From Epiperipatus broadwayi (lineage: Eukaryota > Onychophora > Udeonychophora > Euonychophora > Peripatidae), in NCBI GenBank assembly GCA_028023455.1, contig JAQFVV010007220.1, positions 15,001 through 79,000 on the forward strand: a stretch of 64,000 nucleotides of DNA. Direction: 5' to 3'. The position numbers and the translations under genes were made by a program. Below, in pieces: positions 13,701-24,729 of the stretch (positions are counted from its first letter, which is position 1; the number at the start of each line of letters is the position of its first letter). A model generated the notes under the pieces. It was not told the DNA's origin. It made no database searches and saw only the letters and a list, made by a program, of their open reading frames with translations.

Positions 13701-14305
13701 TAAAATCAATAATTCTTACAAAAGATATTTATTTACGTATCTGTCAGCGTTCTATTTATTTTGAAATATCAAAAAAAAAAAAAAAATAGCTGTCTTAAAG
13801 AAAAACAACAATTTGTTCAAATGAAACGAAATCGTCTGATCATTTGGAGAGGTCGTTGGAAATAATGATACTGAAGCGCCATAGTTTTATTCAACTGATC
13901 AAACAGATTTTTTCAGCTAGGAATTAATTTATAAATCTTTAACTCATAAATCCATTAATCTATTACTGCTTTAAATGAAAAACCCTAATTGCTATATTTA
14001 AAATAATAATCCAGATATAAGATGTTGCAATAAAGTAAGGTTAAAGAAAATATTTTTTTAGTTAGTGATATCATGTGCTAGCATGAGATGGTGATCATGT
14101 GATGTTTAGTGATATCTCATATTATTGGTCTAGTGGTTCAGAAATGGAAGTATATCTTTAAGATGTTGAAGCCAAAATCTTTTGGAGAAAGAGGAAGTTG
14201 ACATCTGAAGCAACTGAAAGAATTTTTTTGATATTAATGTATTAATTACACAAAATAAGATTAATAAAATGAAATCATATTCGCTTACAATGTTTTCCTG
14301 CACCT
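10791..14305. other. AT-rich DNA with irregular short repeats, no gene recognised
   Basis: Between about 11222 and 11505 a phrase like ttaattatgttacaatgg recurs four times at irregular spacing, suggesting a decayed repeat. A 108-codon minus-strand open frame at 12195-12521 is composed mainly of I, K, L, N and S and ends in a hydrophobic stretch. Nothing else supports it as a gene. Confidence 0.5.
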
Positions 14306-14474
14306 AATTAATCAGAGTAAAAAATACAAGAATCGAGTTCTGAAAATAAGCGACATAAAAACTTAAAAATACATCAAAATAATATTTCATTAAATTTACA
14401 GAATTAATCAGAGTAAAAAATACTAGAATCGAGTTCTGAAAATAAGCGGCATAAAGCTTTGATTAAATTTACAG
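14306..14474. repeat. ~96-bp tandem duplication
   Basis: Unit one starts at 14306 and unit two at 14402. Both contain aattaatcagagtaaaaaat followed by tcgagttctgaaaataagcg. The second unit is internally shortened, but both end with attaaatttacag. It lies just beside the LINE fragment that starts at 14513. Confidence 0.8.
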
Positions 14475-14512
14475 ATATCTTCTTAAATATTTATTCTGTT
14501 ACTTATATCAGA

Positions 14513-15438
14513 TGTGATGTGATGTGATGCACTGTGATTTCTCCTTAAACGAAGTCAGGAATCTCTCAGCAGCTATGCCAAGAGAAACCTGTTAGCCACT
14601 TTACCTTCCCTTTCCATTCTCCACCCTAAGTTTTCCCATAAACTGCTCCATCCCATTTCCACAACATAATCTTTGTCAACGCCATGTCCGTCATATCTAA
14701 ATCCCCCTTATCTTTTCCCAAACCTAGCATAAAAACCAATAACTCACTTTCTGTATTATCACTTTGTTCATATTTATTCTTTCATAACTTCGTTATTTGT
14801 ACCCTTTCTGCTTCCAAGCATTTACATTGAAGTAACAGATGCCTAATATTTTCTATGCCTTCCTTACACAACTTGCAGACTAAATCACCCATATTTTTCT
14901 ATTTACATGTATATTCCCTTGATCATAAAGATCCCATTTGAGCCTTAAACAATAAACTACTTTCCTTATTATTATCATAAATTAACTCACCCCCAATGTT
15001 CCATTTATTTCTATAAATATTTAAACTCATTTTACTCTCCATACTAGTTCTCCCTCTCTCCAACTCCCTATTCTTTATTAATGTATCTATTTTTCTATCC
15101 CACTCCTTACCACTATAACACTCAACAATCCTCCTAACACAATCATCCTGCCTTTTGTACAAGTATACTGACATAAATTCTTTATCCAAATCTTCTGCAT
15201 ACCGCATGACCTTTCTCACCCATCTTGTTGCCTGCCCTTTACTTGTATCCCAATTAAATACTATTTTGGCTATCCTTTTATTATCCATAAACTGCAATCA
15301 ACCGAACATTTTCAATTTGCTTTTTGCATCCCTCATATAAAAACTTGACCATCCCATTTCTTCTTGAATTGCCTTCTTTGCTGTCCACACCTCTGCATCT
15401 AATGCATGTCTTCATACTTCCCTTTGTACTTTTTCTAA
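14513..15438 (-). pseudogene. 5'-truncated LINE, C-terminal ORF2 remnant with (CATCA)n tail
   Basis: This is the longest copy of the (CATCA)n-tailed LINE family in the window. On the minus strand the region 15438-15298 translates, with two stops, to a block containing AIQEEMGWSSFYMRDAKSKL. A 124-codon open frame follows at 15297-14923. The motif of an alternating helix, then GW-x-x-F, then a basic stretch is what follows the RT domain in several LINE groups. Stops and frameshifts separate it from the terminal zinc-knuckle end, which decays at 14923-14800. The shared 3' UTR and CATCA repeats are at 14513-14530. The 5' side is cut off where a hAT remnant begins at about 15439. The clade is not assigned, and the copy is non-functional. 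Confidence 0.75.
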
Positions 15439-16699
15439 GTAACCCTAAGTGGGGGCTCCAAGCAGTAAAAATTTTGGGGCCCTCAAACTCAAGTTAGAAA
15501 AAAAAAGTTTGAAGAAAACTCTCATTAAGTTAACAAAAAAGAAAAATAATCAAAAATTTTATACCTTAACACATCAAATGACTTTATTAAAAAACATATT
15601 TTTTACGTGAATTTCCGTCTTGTTTTATTTCTTGCAAATTCGTCAGTTATTTTTGCAGTGTCAATTCAGCTTAGTATTCCTGTTCTATATACAGAATGGC
15701 CATATTATTTCATCTTTTTTCTCGCATAGTACTCCTTAAATAATTTTTTGTACCCTTTAAAACAGAGAACGGTGTTTCTCCTGTCGCATTAGATAAGGGA
15801 ATTGTTTTAAAAAAATTCAATAATATTTCAACATTCGGAAATATGCAAGATATTTATTTGGTGGCTCGATAGATGTCTGGTGTGGTTTTTATGGTGTTCT
15901 CGTTTCCTTTTAGAAATATTAAAAAATAGTCAATTTCATCTTCAAAATTACAAACATCAATGTCATTTTTTATAAGTATCCATAAACTATATCCATAAAC
16001 TTTATTATTGCATTCTTTTTTCTTCTATAGATAAATTCCAATCAAAAAATATTCGAAAAGGCTCTACAACAACTTCATATTCTTGAGTTCTTCGAGATAG
16101 TTCTACCTTGGTGTTATTACATATATCATAAAATGAATTGACTAGGAAATTTTCTCTCATTGTAAATTCATGTTCGACTTTTTTTGTAAAATAGTTTAAA
16201 AGCCTTTAACCTCACAAACAATGCCTACTAAAAATATATTTTTTAATGATAATGTTGTTAAGATGTTAACAAAGAAAATTCATTTTTACCTGTCTCCAAT
16301 CAAAATATAATTTAAAAAAAACCCTTTGGAGATAAATGAACTTCATAAAAACAGCAAAATTTATTTACGATAATTTTTTCAAAAGCAGAGTATTTAAATT
16401 TAAATCAAATTCTTATTTTGGGAGGGTCGAATTTTTTGTGTATTTAAAAAAATATGGGCCTATTTATGCTATATTAGTTTCATCCCCTGATGTCCAGTTA
16501 AAAGTTAGAAACCTGCCAAAACTCAAATAAATTCTCTTCAAAAGTTTAAATAATACCGCGTTAGAGGAGGTTTGATTATACATAAAAGCATAATTTTCCT
16601 CGAATCCTAATGAAAAGACATTTTAAGACCTTGGAGGCCCCTTGTATTCCAGGGGCCCTACGCAGCCATTTAGTCTGCTTACCACTTAACCCGCCTCTG
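15439..16699 (-). mobile_element. Degenerate hAT DNA transposon (ZMYM1/TTF-type)
   Basis: On the minus strand, 15830-15600 encodes, with a few stops, a sequence containing SNATGETPFSVLKGTKNYLR and then STMREKR and MAILYIEQE. This matches the C-terminal dimerisation region of hAT transposases of the ZMYM1-like group, where the usual form is close to TATAERSFS-LKRIK-YLRSTM. Upstream, around 16080-16000, a fragment VVVEPFRIFFDWNLSIEEKR can be read. The N-terminal zinc finger and most of the catalytic core are missing, implying a large internal deletion. The right end on the minus strand begins with cagaggcgggttaagtgg (16699 inwards), a typical hAT-like terminus. The left end near 15441 (cctaagtgggggctcc) looks like an eroded partner. 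The nucleotide pattern with ggggccc blocks near both ends also fits. It is not functional. Confidence 0.75.
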
Positions 16700-19600
16700 A
16701 CTTATACAGCACAGCCTACAATATGTAATATTATAAAGGAACAACCCCCCCCCCCGGGCATGTACTCTAAGCATAAATGTACACTAACTTTTCAAGTCAA
16801 TGCTCATGGGTGAGTGAAAGTAGATTTGTAAAGTGCAAGACTGGAGAAATATTATTATTAAAATTGAAAATATTGCACATAATGATTTATTGTTATATTT
16901 TGAATTTTTTATTGATAGAGTTCTGTAAACAAAAATACAACCTTTTTAAAGAAGATTTTCATAATGTACCAAAAGGGACTAAATTGAAATCATTTTCTGA
17001 CAACAAAATCTTGTGTAATACATAAATAAATTAGAGCAGCTTAAACCTAGTCCAAAATTTCAAGTGCACATTCTTGGACATAGGAGGTAATAAATGTTCA
17101 AAGATACATTAGGAAATTTTGCAAAAATCAAAAATATTTTAAAAGTATAAACTAATATAATATTATTAGTTATGCTACCAAATTATGAGGGTTAGGATTA
17201 AGATTTACAATCACAAGACCTTATTATTAATATAAATAAATAAATTCAAATTTTTTATCCCTTGAGATGTCAAATGATGTTTGAATACCAGAAGTAATAA
17301 ACTGAACTACACATTACAAACATTTAGAGTTGGTCATTCTTATGACATGCAATAAACCTATGTAATATAGTATACTATATAAGCATGAAAAATAACAATT
17401 ACCTAAATAACTATTTATTTAATATTGAATACACAAAATTAGTGAGCACAATAAATAAATTAATAAAAACACATTTAAAAATAAAATTAAAATTCAAACA
17501 CACTGTTTAACTTTCTATTTTATTTACTAGCACAGTTGTCTAAGTAATTTTAATGTAAAGGGATTTATATCACACACACAGTATGGAAGATAAAGGGTTA
17601 ATAAGGAAGAATCTGGGGTTACAAGGTCCTACAGTTGTGCTGCTATTTGTAAACAGTACATCATTTGTTAGGGTTGAATTATGAGGAAATGGGAAACCAT
17701 CATCATTCCCACATTTAATAATCAAAAGGAATCCATATCAAAGGAATGAATGAGCATGAGAAATCAGCAAAGAAATAAATACCTTTTATAAATAACCCTA
17801 AATAATGACCACAACTGAAATAAATATGTTTTTATTTTGTTTTTGTCTTTGTGTGTGTGTGTGTCTAATAATTTAACAATTTTACTAAATAATTGATTTT
17901 CAATTTTTCTATAAATATAGAGTAGACAATTTTAGTGCTAACATAATGTAATTTATATTTTCATTTCTTAAGAAAAGTCTTATGGATGGTGATTACCATA
18001 CTCCCAAAGTTTTATATGACGGCTTTGTGAATCTTGAAATTTATTTTAGTTTATAATTAGCTTAAAAATTTTTTCCAGACACTCAATCCAAAATCAACTA
18101 ACTTTGTAAGACTTACAATATTTATCAGTAAATCACTATCTAGCAATTATTAGCTAAAGAAAAAATATATGCATCAATATAACCCATTATAAGGAGTGAA
18201 CAAGATGATTTTAATGTAATGTAGCCTTTGCTACTGGTGGTGGTGATGAGAGTATAAAATTTCTATGGATAATAAAATTTTAAATTTATCTTTTATGGTT
18301 AATATTATATTAATATTTATAATATTATTATTAGTTATGATTTATATTTAATAAAGCTTGAGAAGAAATATAACCAATAAACATTTTATTATTACAATAA
18401 AATGTGATCCCACTATACTTTGTTCCATTTCTCCTAGCATATTTGTATATAGGATAACAGCTCATGCTTTGTTGATAAGCTTTATTTTCAATACATAATT
18501 TTCAATATATTTGCACACATACAAATAATTCAGACACTAATGTTTTTAGAAACATTTTATCAGTTCAGATTTTCTTTCAATAAAATTAATCTCTTATCAA
18601 AAATGATCTATTAACATAGTTAGAATTTTAGCTATTTTAGGAGTGCAGACATCATGGCAAAAATGTGTTTTTCTCTTTTCATTATTTACCTTATCAATGA
18701 TGCATTCTTTTTTGTTAATACAGTCTATTTCTTAACAGAATCTATTTCTTTCACTGTAAATTGATAAGTTTCATTTATTGCATATTAAAGAAAGTATTTT
18801 ATGAATTCTCTAAACCGTACTTAGAAAACACTTTATTAAATAAAATACTATATCAAACTTTTCAAAGGAAAAAAAGAGTGAAGGTGTACTTTTAACTTAT
18901 TTAACACTCCAAACTGAAAAAATGGCTACTTTTATATTATTTGTGATACAAACTCATTAAAATTTTCTAAATTTGCAAATTTTAAAGTTTTTATTTTTTA
19001 TTACTATTTAGTTAGCATATAAATAATACATATTGATACAATCCATATTGCAATTTCATTGCATTATTATATAAAGATATTCTACCAATATAAAATTATG
19101 TTTAAGATACAAACTGTATAGTAAATACTTATTCAGTACTGTAGATCTTTAAATTTATGATTTAATATTTATTTATTTTTTTAACAATATATAGCCTATT
19201 CAAAATCATAGGTGTGTTAAAATATACACTAAATTTCTTAAAATATATTATACTGATTTTATTTTCAAAATTCAGAATGTATCATGATCTCTATTTCTTA
19301 TCTATGGTAATTGAAGTAAAATTGGTATGATATCAATTGATTAATCAATAATACAAAAGATAAAATAGATTGATCTAATGTCATATATTGGTGGAATATG
19401 GACAGTCATACTGCTAATAGATTTACTATAGAAAAAATTAAAGTGAATTTAATAACAAGAATGACCTAACAGTATTGGTTTATATACAATTGCACCTGTA
19501 TTCTATAATCACAAAAAAGAATATAAACATGAGTTTGATCCAAGTATTGTTGAAGTTGTTTGTGGGAGGAAAAATAATAGAAAAAGCAAAATCAAAGAAT

Positions 19601-19868
19601 TCTGCTAAATTGCACAAAATTAACAAATGAGGAATGAGAGGGCCATTACCATTCAAATAATTAAACAATAGTTATTTTAATTATTATTTAATGATACATT
19701 TGTTATAATAATGAGCAGGAAGTTGTTGGAAATATACTAAATTATTAAGCATCACATGATCACTATCTTATACTAGCACATAATTGTTTATAAAATATGA
19801 ATATATAAGCTATTGAGCTTAGATTGAAAATATTTTTGTGTTTTCAATTTCATTCTCATAGTTTTGTA
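16700..19868. other. AT-rich DNA, no gene recognised
   Basis: A C11 tract followed by GGG lies at about 16746-16759, and a short GT tract near 17851-17864. Open frames here (for example 16610-16813 and 16777-17025) have no recognisable domains and partly overlap the hAT end. Confidence 0.55.
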
Positions 19869-20095
19869 GTTAAGTAGAGATAAAAGGTGGGTGCTGGAGG
19901 GTTGCATTAGATCCTAAGATCTAGGTGCAGTGCTCTCAGATCCAAAGCTCCTCACTGACGATGGCCACAAGCCAGAAACTAGTCTGGGGATATTGGGTGA
20001 GTAGTCATTAGATAGGGATTTTATGCACAAGCCTTCTGGCATTCATTGATTACTCTGGTTGGCACAGGGTGGCAATACTGTATGGAGAGTTTTGC
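19869..20095. repeat. Short interspersed repeat sharing a core with the 29.9-kb foldback element
   Basis: Bases 19947-19998 (ctcctcactgacgatggcca then gccagaaactagtctgggga) match 29979-30030 almost exactly. The similarity continues rightward through ttttatgcacaagccttctg to about 20080. The left flank differs from the other copy, being a more GC-balanced segment around 19890-19945. No coding capacity. It may be a one-armed derivative of the foldback family or the source element of its core. Confidence 0.65.
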
Positions 20096-20344
20096 TTTGT
20101 TTATAAATATACTAAATTTCTCAAATAAGTATTAAAATATAAATTCTATTATTGTATCTTTATATTATATATAATAATGGCAGAAGTTTGATCTATTATA
20201 TATATAATAAATGATGTGCCCAATAGTAAAAGTAGAAACAAGTGAATAATAAGAAAATGAATGTAATAACAATAAGATATAAACATGATTGTCATTTTAA
20301 AAAAAATACAAACAGTTAATTAAAACTAGCAAAATTGAGGAAAA

Positions 20345-20770
20345 TAATTTGGGGTTTTTTTTTGGAGGGGGGGGGATAAAAAGAAAGAGAGAGATAAAAA
20401 AATAAAAATTAAAAGATTATTATATAAGATTATGTTGTTACCATGTTATAATTACTAACCTCTGTTGTCTATTTGTACGTTATTACTAAGAAGTTGTTTA
20501 TATTTGAAAAGTTTAAATAAAGTTTGGAAATAATCCAACATATTGTCACATCTAAAAATGTGTTATTTAATAATTTGAACGATTATATTATTATTATTAG
20601 AGAGAGAAAGAGAGAGAGAGGGAGAGAGGGAGAGAGGGAGGGAGGGAGAAAGGGAGAGAGGGAGAGAGGGAGGGAGGGAGGGAGAGGGAGAGAGAAAGAA
20701 ATAAAAAAAAAGAATAAAAACTAAAAAAAAAGATTGTTTAAAATATTTAATAAGATTATATCATTATTTC
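20345..20770. repeat. GA-rich low-complexity tract with flanking duplication
   Basis: A purine-rich (GAGG/GAGA)n tract spans about 20600-20700. Segments on each side (20376-20440 and 20690-20765) share gagaga-ataaaaa-agatt-taagattat order, suggesting duplication of an A/G-rich unit. The open frame through the tract is a by-product of the simple repeat. Confidence 0.7.
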
Positions 20771-23700
20771 CAATTAAAAAGATGAGCAAATAACAACAAT
20801 GGAATTCAAATATATAAACATAATATAATGGAAAACACTGAAAGAGTATAACTAATTAAACTTGCTTTTTATGGTTGTTTTTTTTTTTGTCATAACAAAT
20901 AATGCCAAAAAAACAATATAAAGTAGAGAGGAAATGAACTTTCTGGCATGGATTCTATCAGTCTAATTTTTTGAATATTGCCAGAGATTTTTTTCATTTT
21001 ATATAGATTGACCAACACTATTAATTTATATAATTCTGTCACTCAAATGATAATCATAAAAAATATGGTAATGTAAACCTAAAACTAGGATCAATGAACC
21101 AATTAAAATGTCCTCCAAAAGTTTCTATTTCGCATTGTAAATGAATGCAAAATTACCATTATAAATTAAGCCAGAATACAGATAGAAAAAGAATTCATAT
21201 AACAGTAAACTAATTTACCAATACATAAAGCATTTCATGTATATATTCAAGGCACATAGAATATAGTCAAATCATTTAGAGTAAAAGGATTGAAATAATA
21301 ATATATTATTTTGTTGAAAAAAGTTTCTTATCTTTTAAAAATTTTTTATGTTTTAAAAATTGACTAATGGGTGGTGGACGCTTTTACATGTTGTGTGTGA
21401 AAATATGGATAGCTAGAACTTTCAGTGAGTTTTAGAATACATCACTTACATATATATTTTTACTGAAACCATAAAAAAATCCTTCATGAGTTAATTTTTC
21501 CTATAGAGACAGCTTCTTGGTTTTATTTTTAATCCAGTCTTTATAAAACTAATTTATATCACTTTTCTCTTTATAATAATCAGTTTTTGTTAATTAACAG
21601 AGACTATTTTAATATTAAAGAAGGTATTTTTTATTAACATAAAATATTTAGCAATAAATACATTTTTGGACCACTCTACACTAAATATAAATATTGCATC
21701 TTCTCTTATCAGGCCTTAGATGCTGCAATTTTCAAATTTATTTTAATGACTTCAAGATAAATAACACTGCTGAAGTATTAGTGGAAGAAAATTGTCACAA
21801 ATGTCTCCACAAGATGAACGCATCTGTTAATAAACGTCTAGTTTCTAGATGGACACATTTATTTTATATTTGCAGCTGGATCACGCAAAGATTAACATGA
21901 GAAATATTACTGGAGCACTTAACTTCACTATTTCGATTTATTTCTCCACAAAATACCAAAAGATACATTATCTCCCAGAAAATGTATAAAAAGCGTTTAA
22001 GTCAACCAGACTAATCACTAACTCAAGACATAATTTATTATAACTTAAGACTATGCTCAAATTAAAATTCTCTTTCTAGATATAAAACTACATATTACGA
22101 TAATAAAAAAAAAAAATAAGCTTCTTGAAAAACCGGAATAAAGACAACTGGAATTAATTTTCCCAAACATTATGGGAGTTTCAACAACAGATTAAATACC
22201 ACCTATAATTGTTGTGTTTATCTGTTTCAGACATGGAATTTGATGTCTTTGTTTTATGTAATTATGGCAAACACAAACTATGAAACATATTTAATACTGT
22301 CCAATCAAAGTATACAATGAGAGAGTTGAAGGATTCAATAAAGTCACCAATTAATCTGTTTTCTGTTTGTAATCTCTAGAGATTCTTTTACAATGTTCGT
22401 GAATAGTTGTTAGACAATGTAAGTGACTACTCAGTTAATTGTCTTACAAAAATCAATTGCTGAATAAATATTAGTGAACATTTATTAATCATAAACTTTT
22501 CTAATTAAACACTGTCATGTTAGGAAATCGAATATAATTACTGACTAACAAATTAATGGAATTTAATCAACTTATTAACATTTATAAGCATTCTTTCTCT
22601 TTATTTGAATTCACAGTTCACGCAATAATCAAACAATATATAAAAAAAAAAACACCTGTTCATCATCAATGGTAACTGGTTTTTGATTTCCTTTAATCCT
22701 TATTGAAGAATTATTATTTATAAATGCAAAAACTTATATTAGGAGATGCATTTTCAATTACTGTATATTAATTATGATTGGTTTACTAATTTATCTTTTA
22801 CTATAAATTATGTTTTAAAACATTTATTAACATCAAATTAATCTTTGTTTGAAAACATGCGATGCTCTTAATTCTTTCTTACATTTTGGTTAAATAAAAA
22901 TAAAATTCACATAACACAGCATTAAAATATAACTATTATATATATGAAATATAGACTTCAGAGCACAGCACGCAGAAGTTCTGAATGACAGGTAAATTTC
23001 TTATGGAAAGGAGAAAAACAATTAGATTATTCAAAGTCTTTAAAAAGACTTTGACAACGAACAATATTCACGAAGTTTTATTTATCTTCATCTGGGTGAA
23101 GTATCCTTAAAAGATATTATAATGATTTTCACATAATAGTGAAAGTGTATGCTTTCTAAATTTTTTCATTGGTTGTTTTTTTTTTCTTTTTACTAAAATA
23201 TTGACCAATAGTACCCCCTCCCCCTCCCAAAAAAAAAAAAAATTGAAAACAAACTTCTGAATTATTTCCTAAACTGATTTTTGACTAACTTAAATAATTT
23301 TTAGTGAGTGAGATAAGAGATTGCCTAAAACATCTCTGTAATATATGAATGTGTTTAGTTTCTTCGAATTTATTAAAAATGTCTGGTCTTCACGTACATA
23401 TTAAAATAAATAAAATAAGTGATAAACCAATCTTACTGAAGAATAAAGATCTCTTCAGCAGCAAAAAACCAAAAAAAACCAACTCAATCAGGAGAAAGCA
23501 TCATCTATAAATTTGACAATTATTGAATCGTGCGTATATGAATATATAGGTGACTATAATAAATATGGTATAAATATACCTTTAAATTACATGCAAAATA
23601 AATAAAAAATAAAGAAGTGAAAAAGTTTATATTAAATAATAAAAAAAAAAGTATACAAAATCAAAGAGAAAATTAGTAAAATGTTAATATATATTAATAT

Positions 23701-23860
23701 TCCATTTGATTCTGATCATGAGAAATTACCAATTTTTGTTTACTTTGTAGCTAAGGATAACTAGATATCCGTTTATTGACTTGTGTTGAATAGATAGTTA
23801 GGCTATCTAAACAGGAGAGTACCTGACAAAAAAATCTAAGCCTGAATAAAATTTTAAATA
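20771..23860. other. AT-rich DNA, no gene recognised
   Basis: No domain-bearing frame, long inverted repeat or RNA gene was found. Short simple tracts such as the C- and A-runs near 23212-23242 are the only notable features. Confidence 0.5.
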
Positions 23861-23877
23861 AATTTTCAATTAAAACA

Positions 23878-23932
23878 ACAAATCTCGAACACGGCAGCAA
23901 GTGTGCTAACCACGATACCACCAGTTTTTCAT
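23878..23932 (-). repeat. tRNA-derived SINE-like head
   Basis: On the minus strand, ggtatcgtggttagcac (about 23919-23903) resembles a Pol III A box and gtgttcgagat (about 23892-23882) a B box, as in tRNA-related SINEs. The spacing is shorter than in a real tRNA, so the anticodon arm appears deleted. Downstream sequence (23878-23770) resembles 12965-13090 weakly and may be the SINE body. Confidence 0.45.
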
Positions 23933-24729
23933 ATATAAAGTATAAAAAAATATATGTAGATAAATAAACTGAATATGAAATATGTTTTCTTTATTGTGAC
24001 CCAGTGAACTGCTTAAATTATTTGCTTGGCTTCATGATTACTAACTGACCGGTTCATTATCCTTAGTAGCTACCAAATTCTCCTATAACTCAGAAGAGTT
24101 TAAATGGATATACTACCATCTCCATTTCATGAATGTGTTTATATTATAAAAATATCATTTTGTAATAAAATGATAATAATTTATGATACTACTTTCTAAA
24201 ACCTTTCATGATGTCTGTCATCCATCATTTTATATTCCCTCTAGGTTTTGGTTAATAAGAACCCATATTGGTTTAGGATTTATGTATAAGATTAATATAC
24301 AAATAAAATGATTCATGCCTTTTATTAAAATCTTTGATAAAAATGATGTCAGAATGTAAATCACAAATAAGACATTATCCTGAAGATTAATATGAATGAG
24401 TTCTCATCCACACAACATAATTAAATACATTTATTTCTAATCCTGCTCAATAATTAAAGATTAAATGAATATAAAACAATAATGAAAATAAAATGATGTC
24501 AGTACAGTGTAAATAATATAAAGGATAGATAAAGCTCAATTATTTCTCAATTGTATTCATCTAGTGTTGATAATCCTTTTTTTAATAAGACTGCCCCATA
24601 TTGTATTTCATACTATAATTGGTTTATTTTCCACATTAAATTTAGGCAAAGTATTCTTTTATATATTTAAGTATTCTTCAGCATGGTTGTAACTTCTTAT
24701 AGTGTGAGGTATAGATATTTTAATCCTAC
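23933..24729. other. AT-rich DNA, no gene recognised
   Basis: Nothing recognised between the SINE-like head and the 3' end of the RTE copy. Confidence 0.5.

Noticed and set aside
20524-20724. 66-codon arginine/glutamate/glycine-rich frame
   Set aside because: Produced by the (GAGG/GAGA)n tract. No domain and no conservation evidence.
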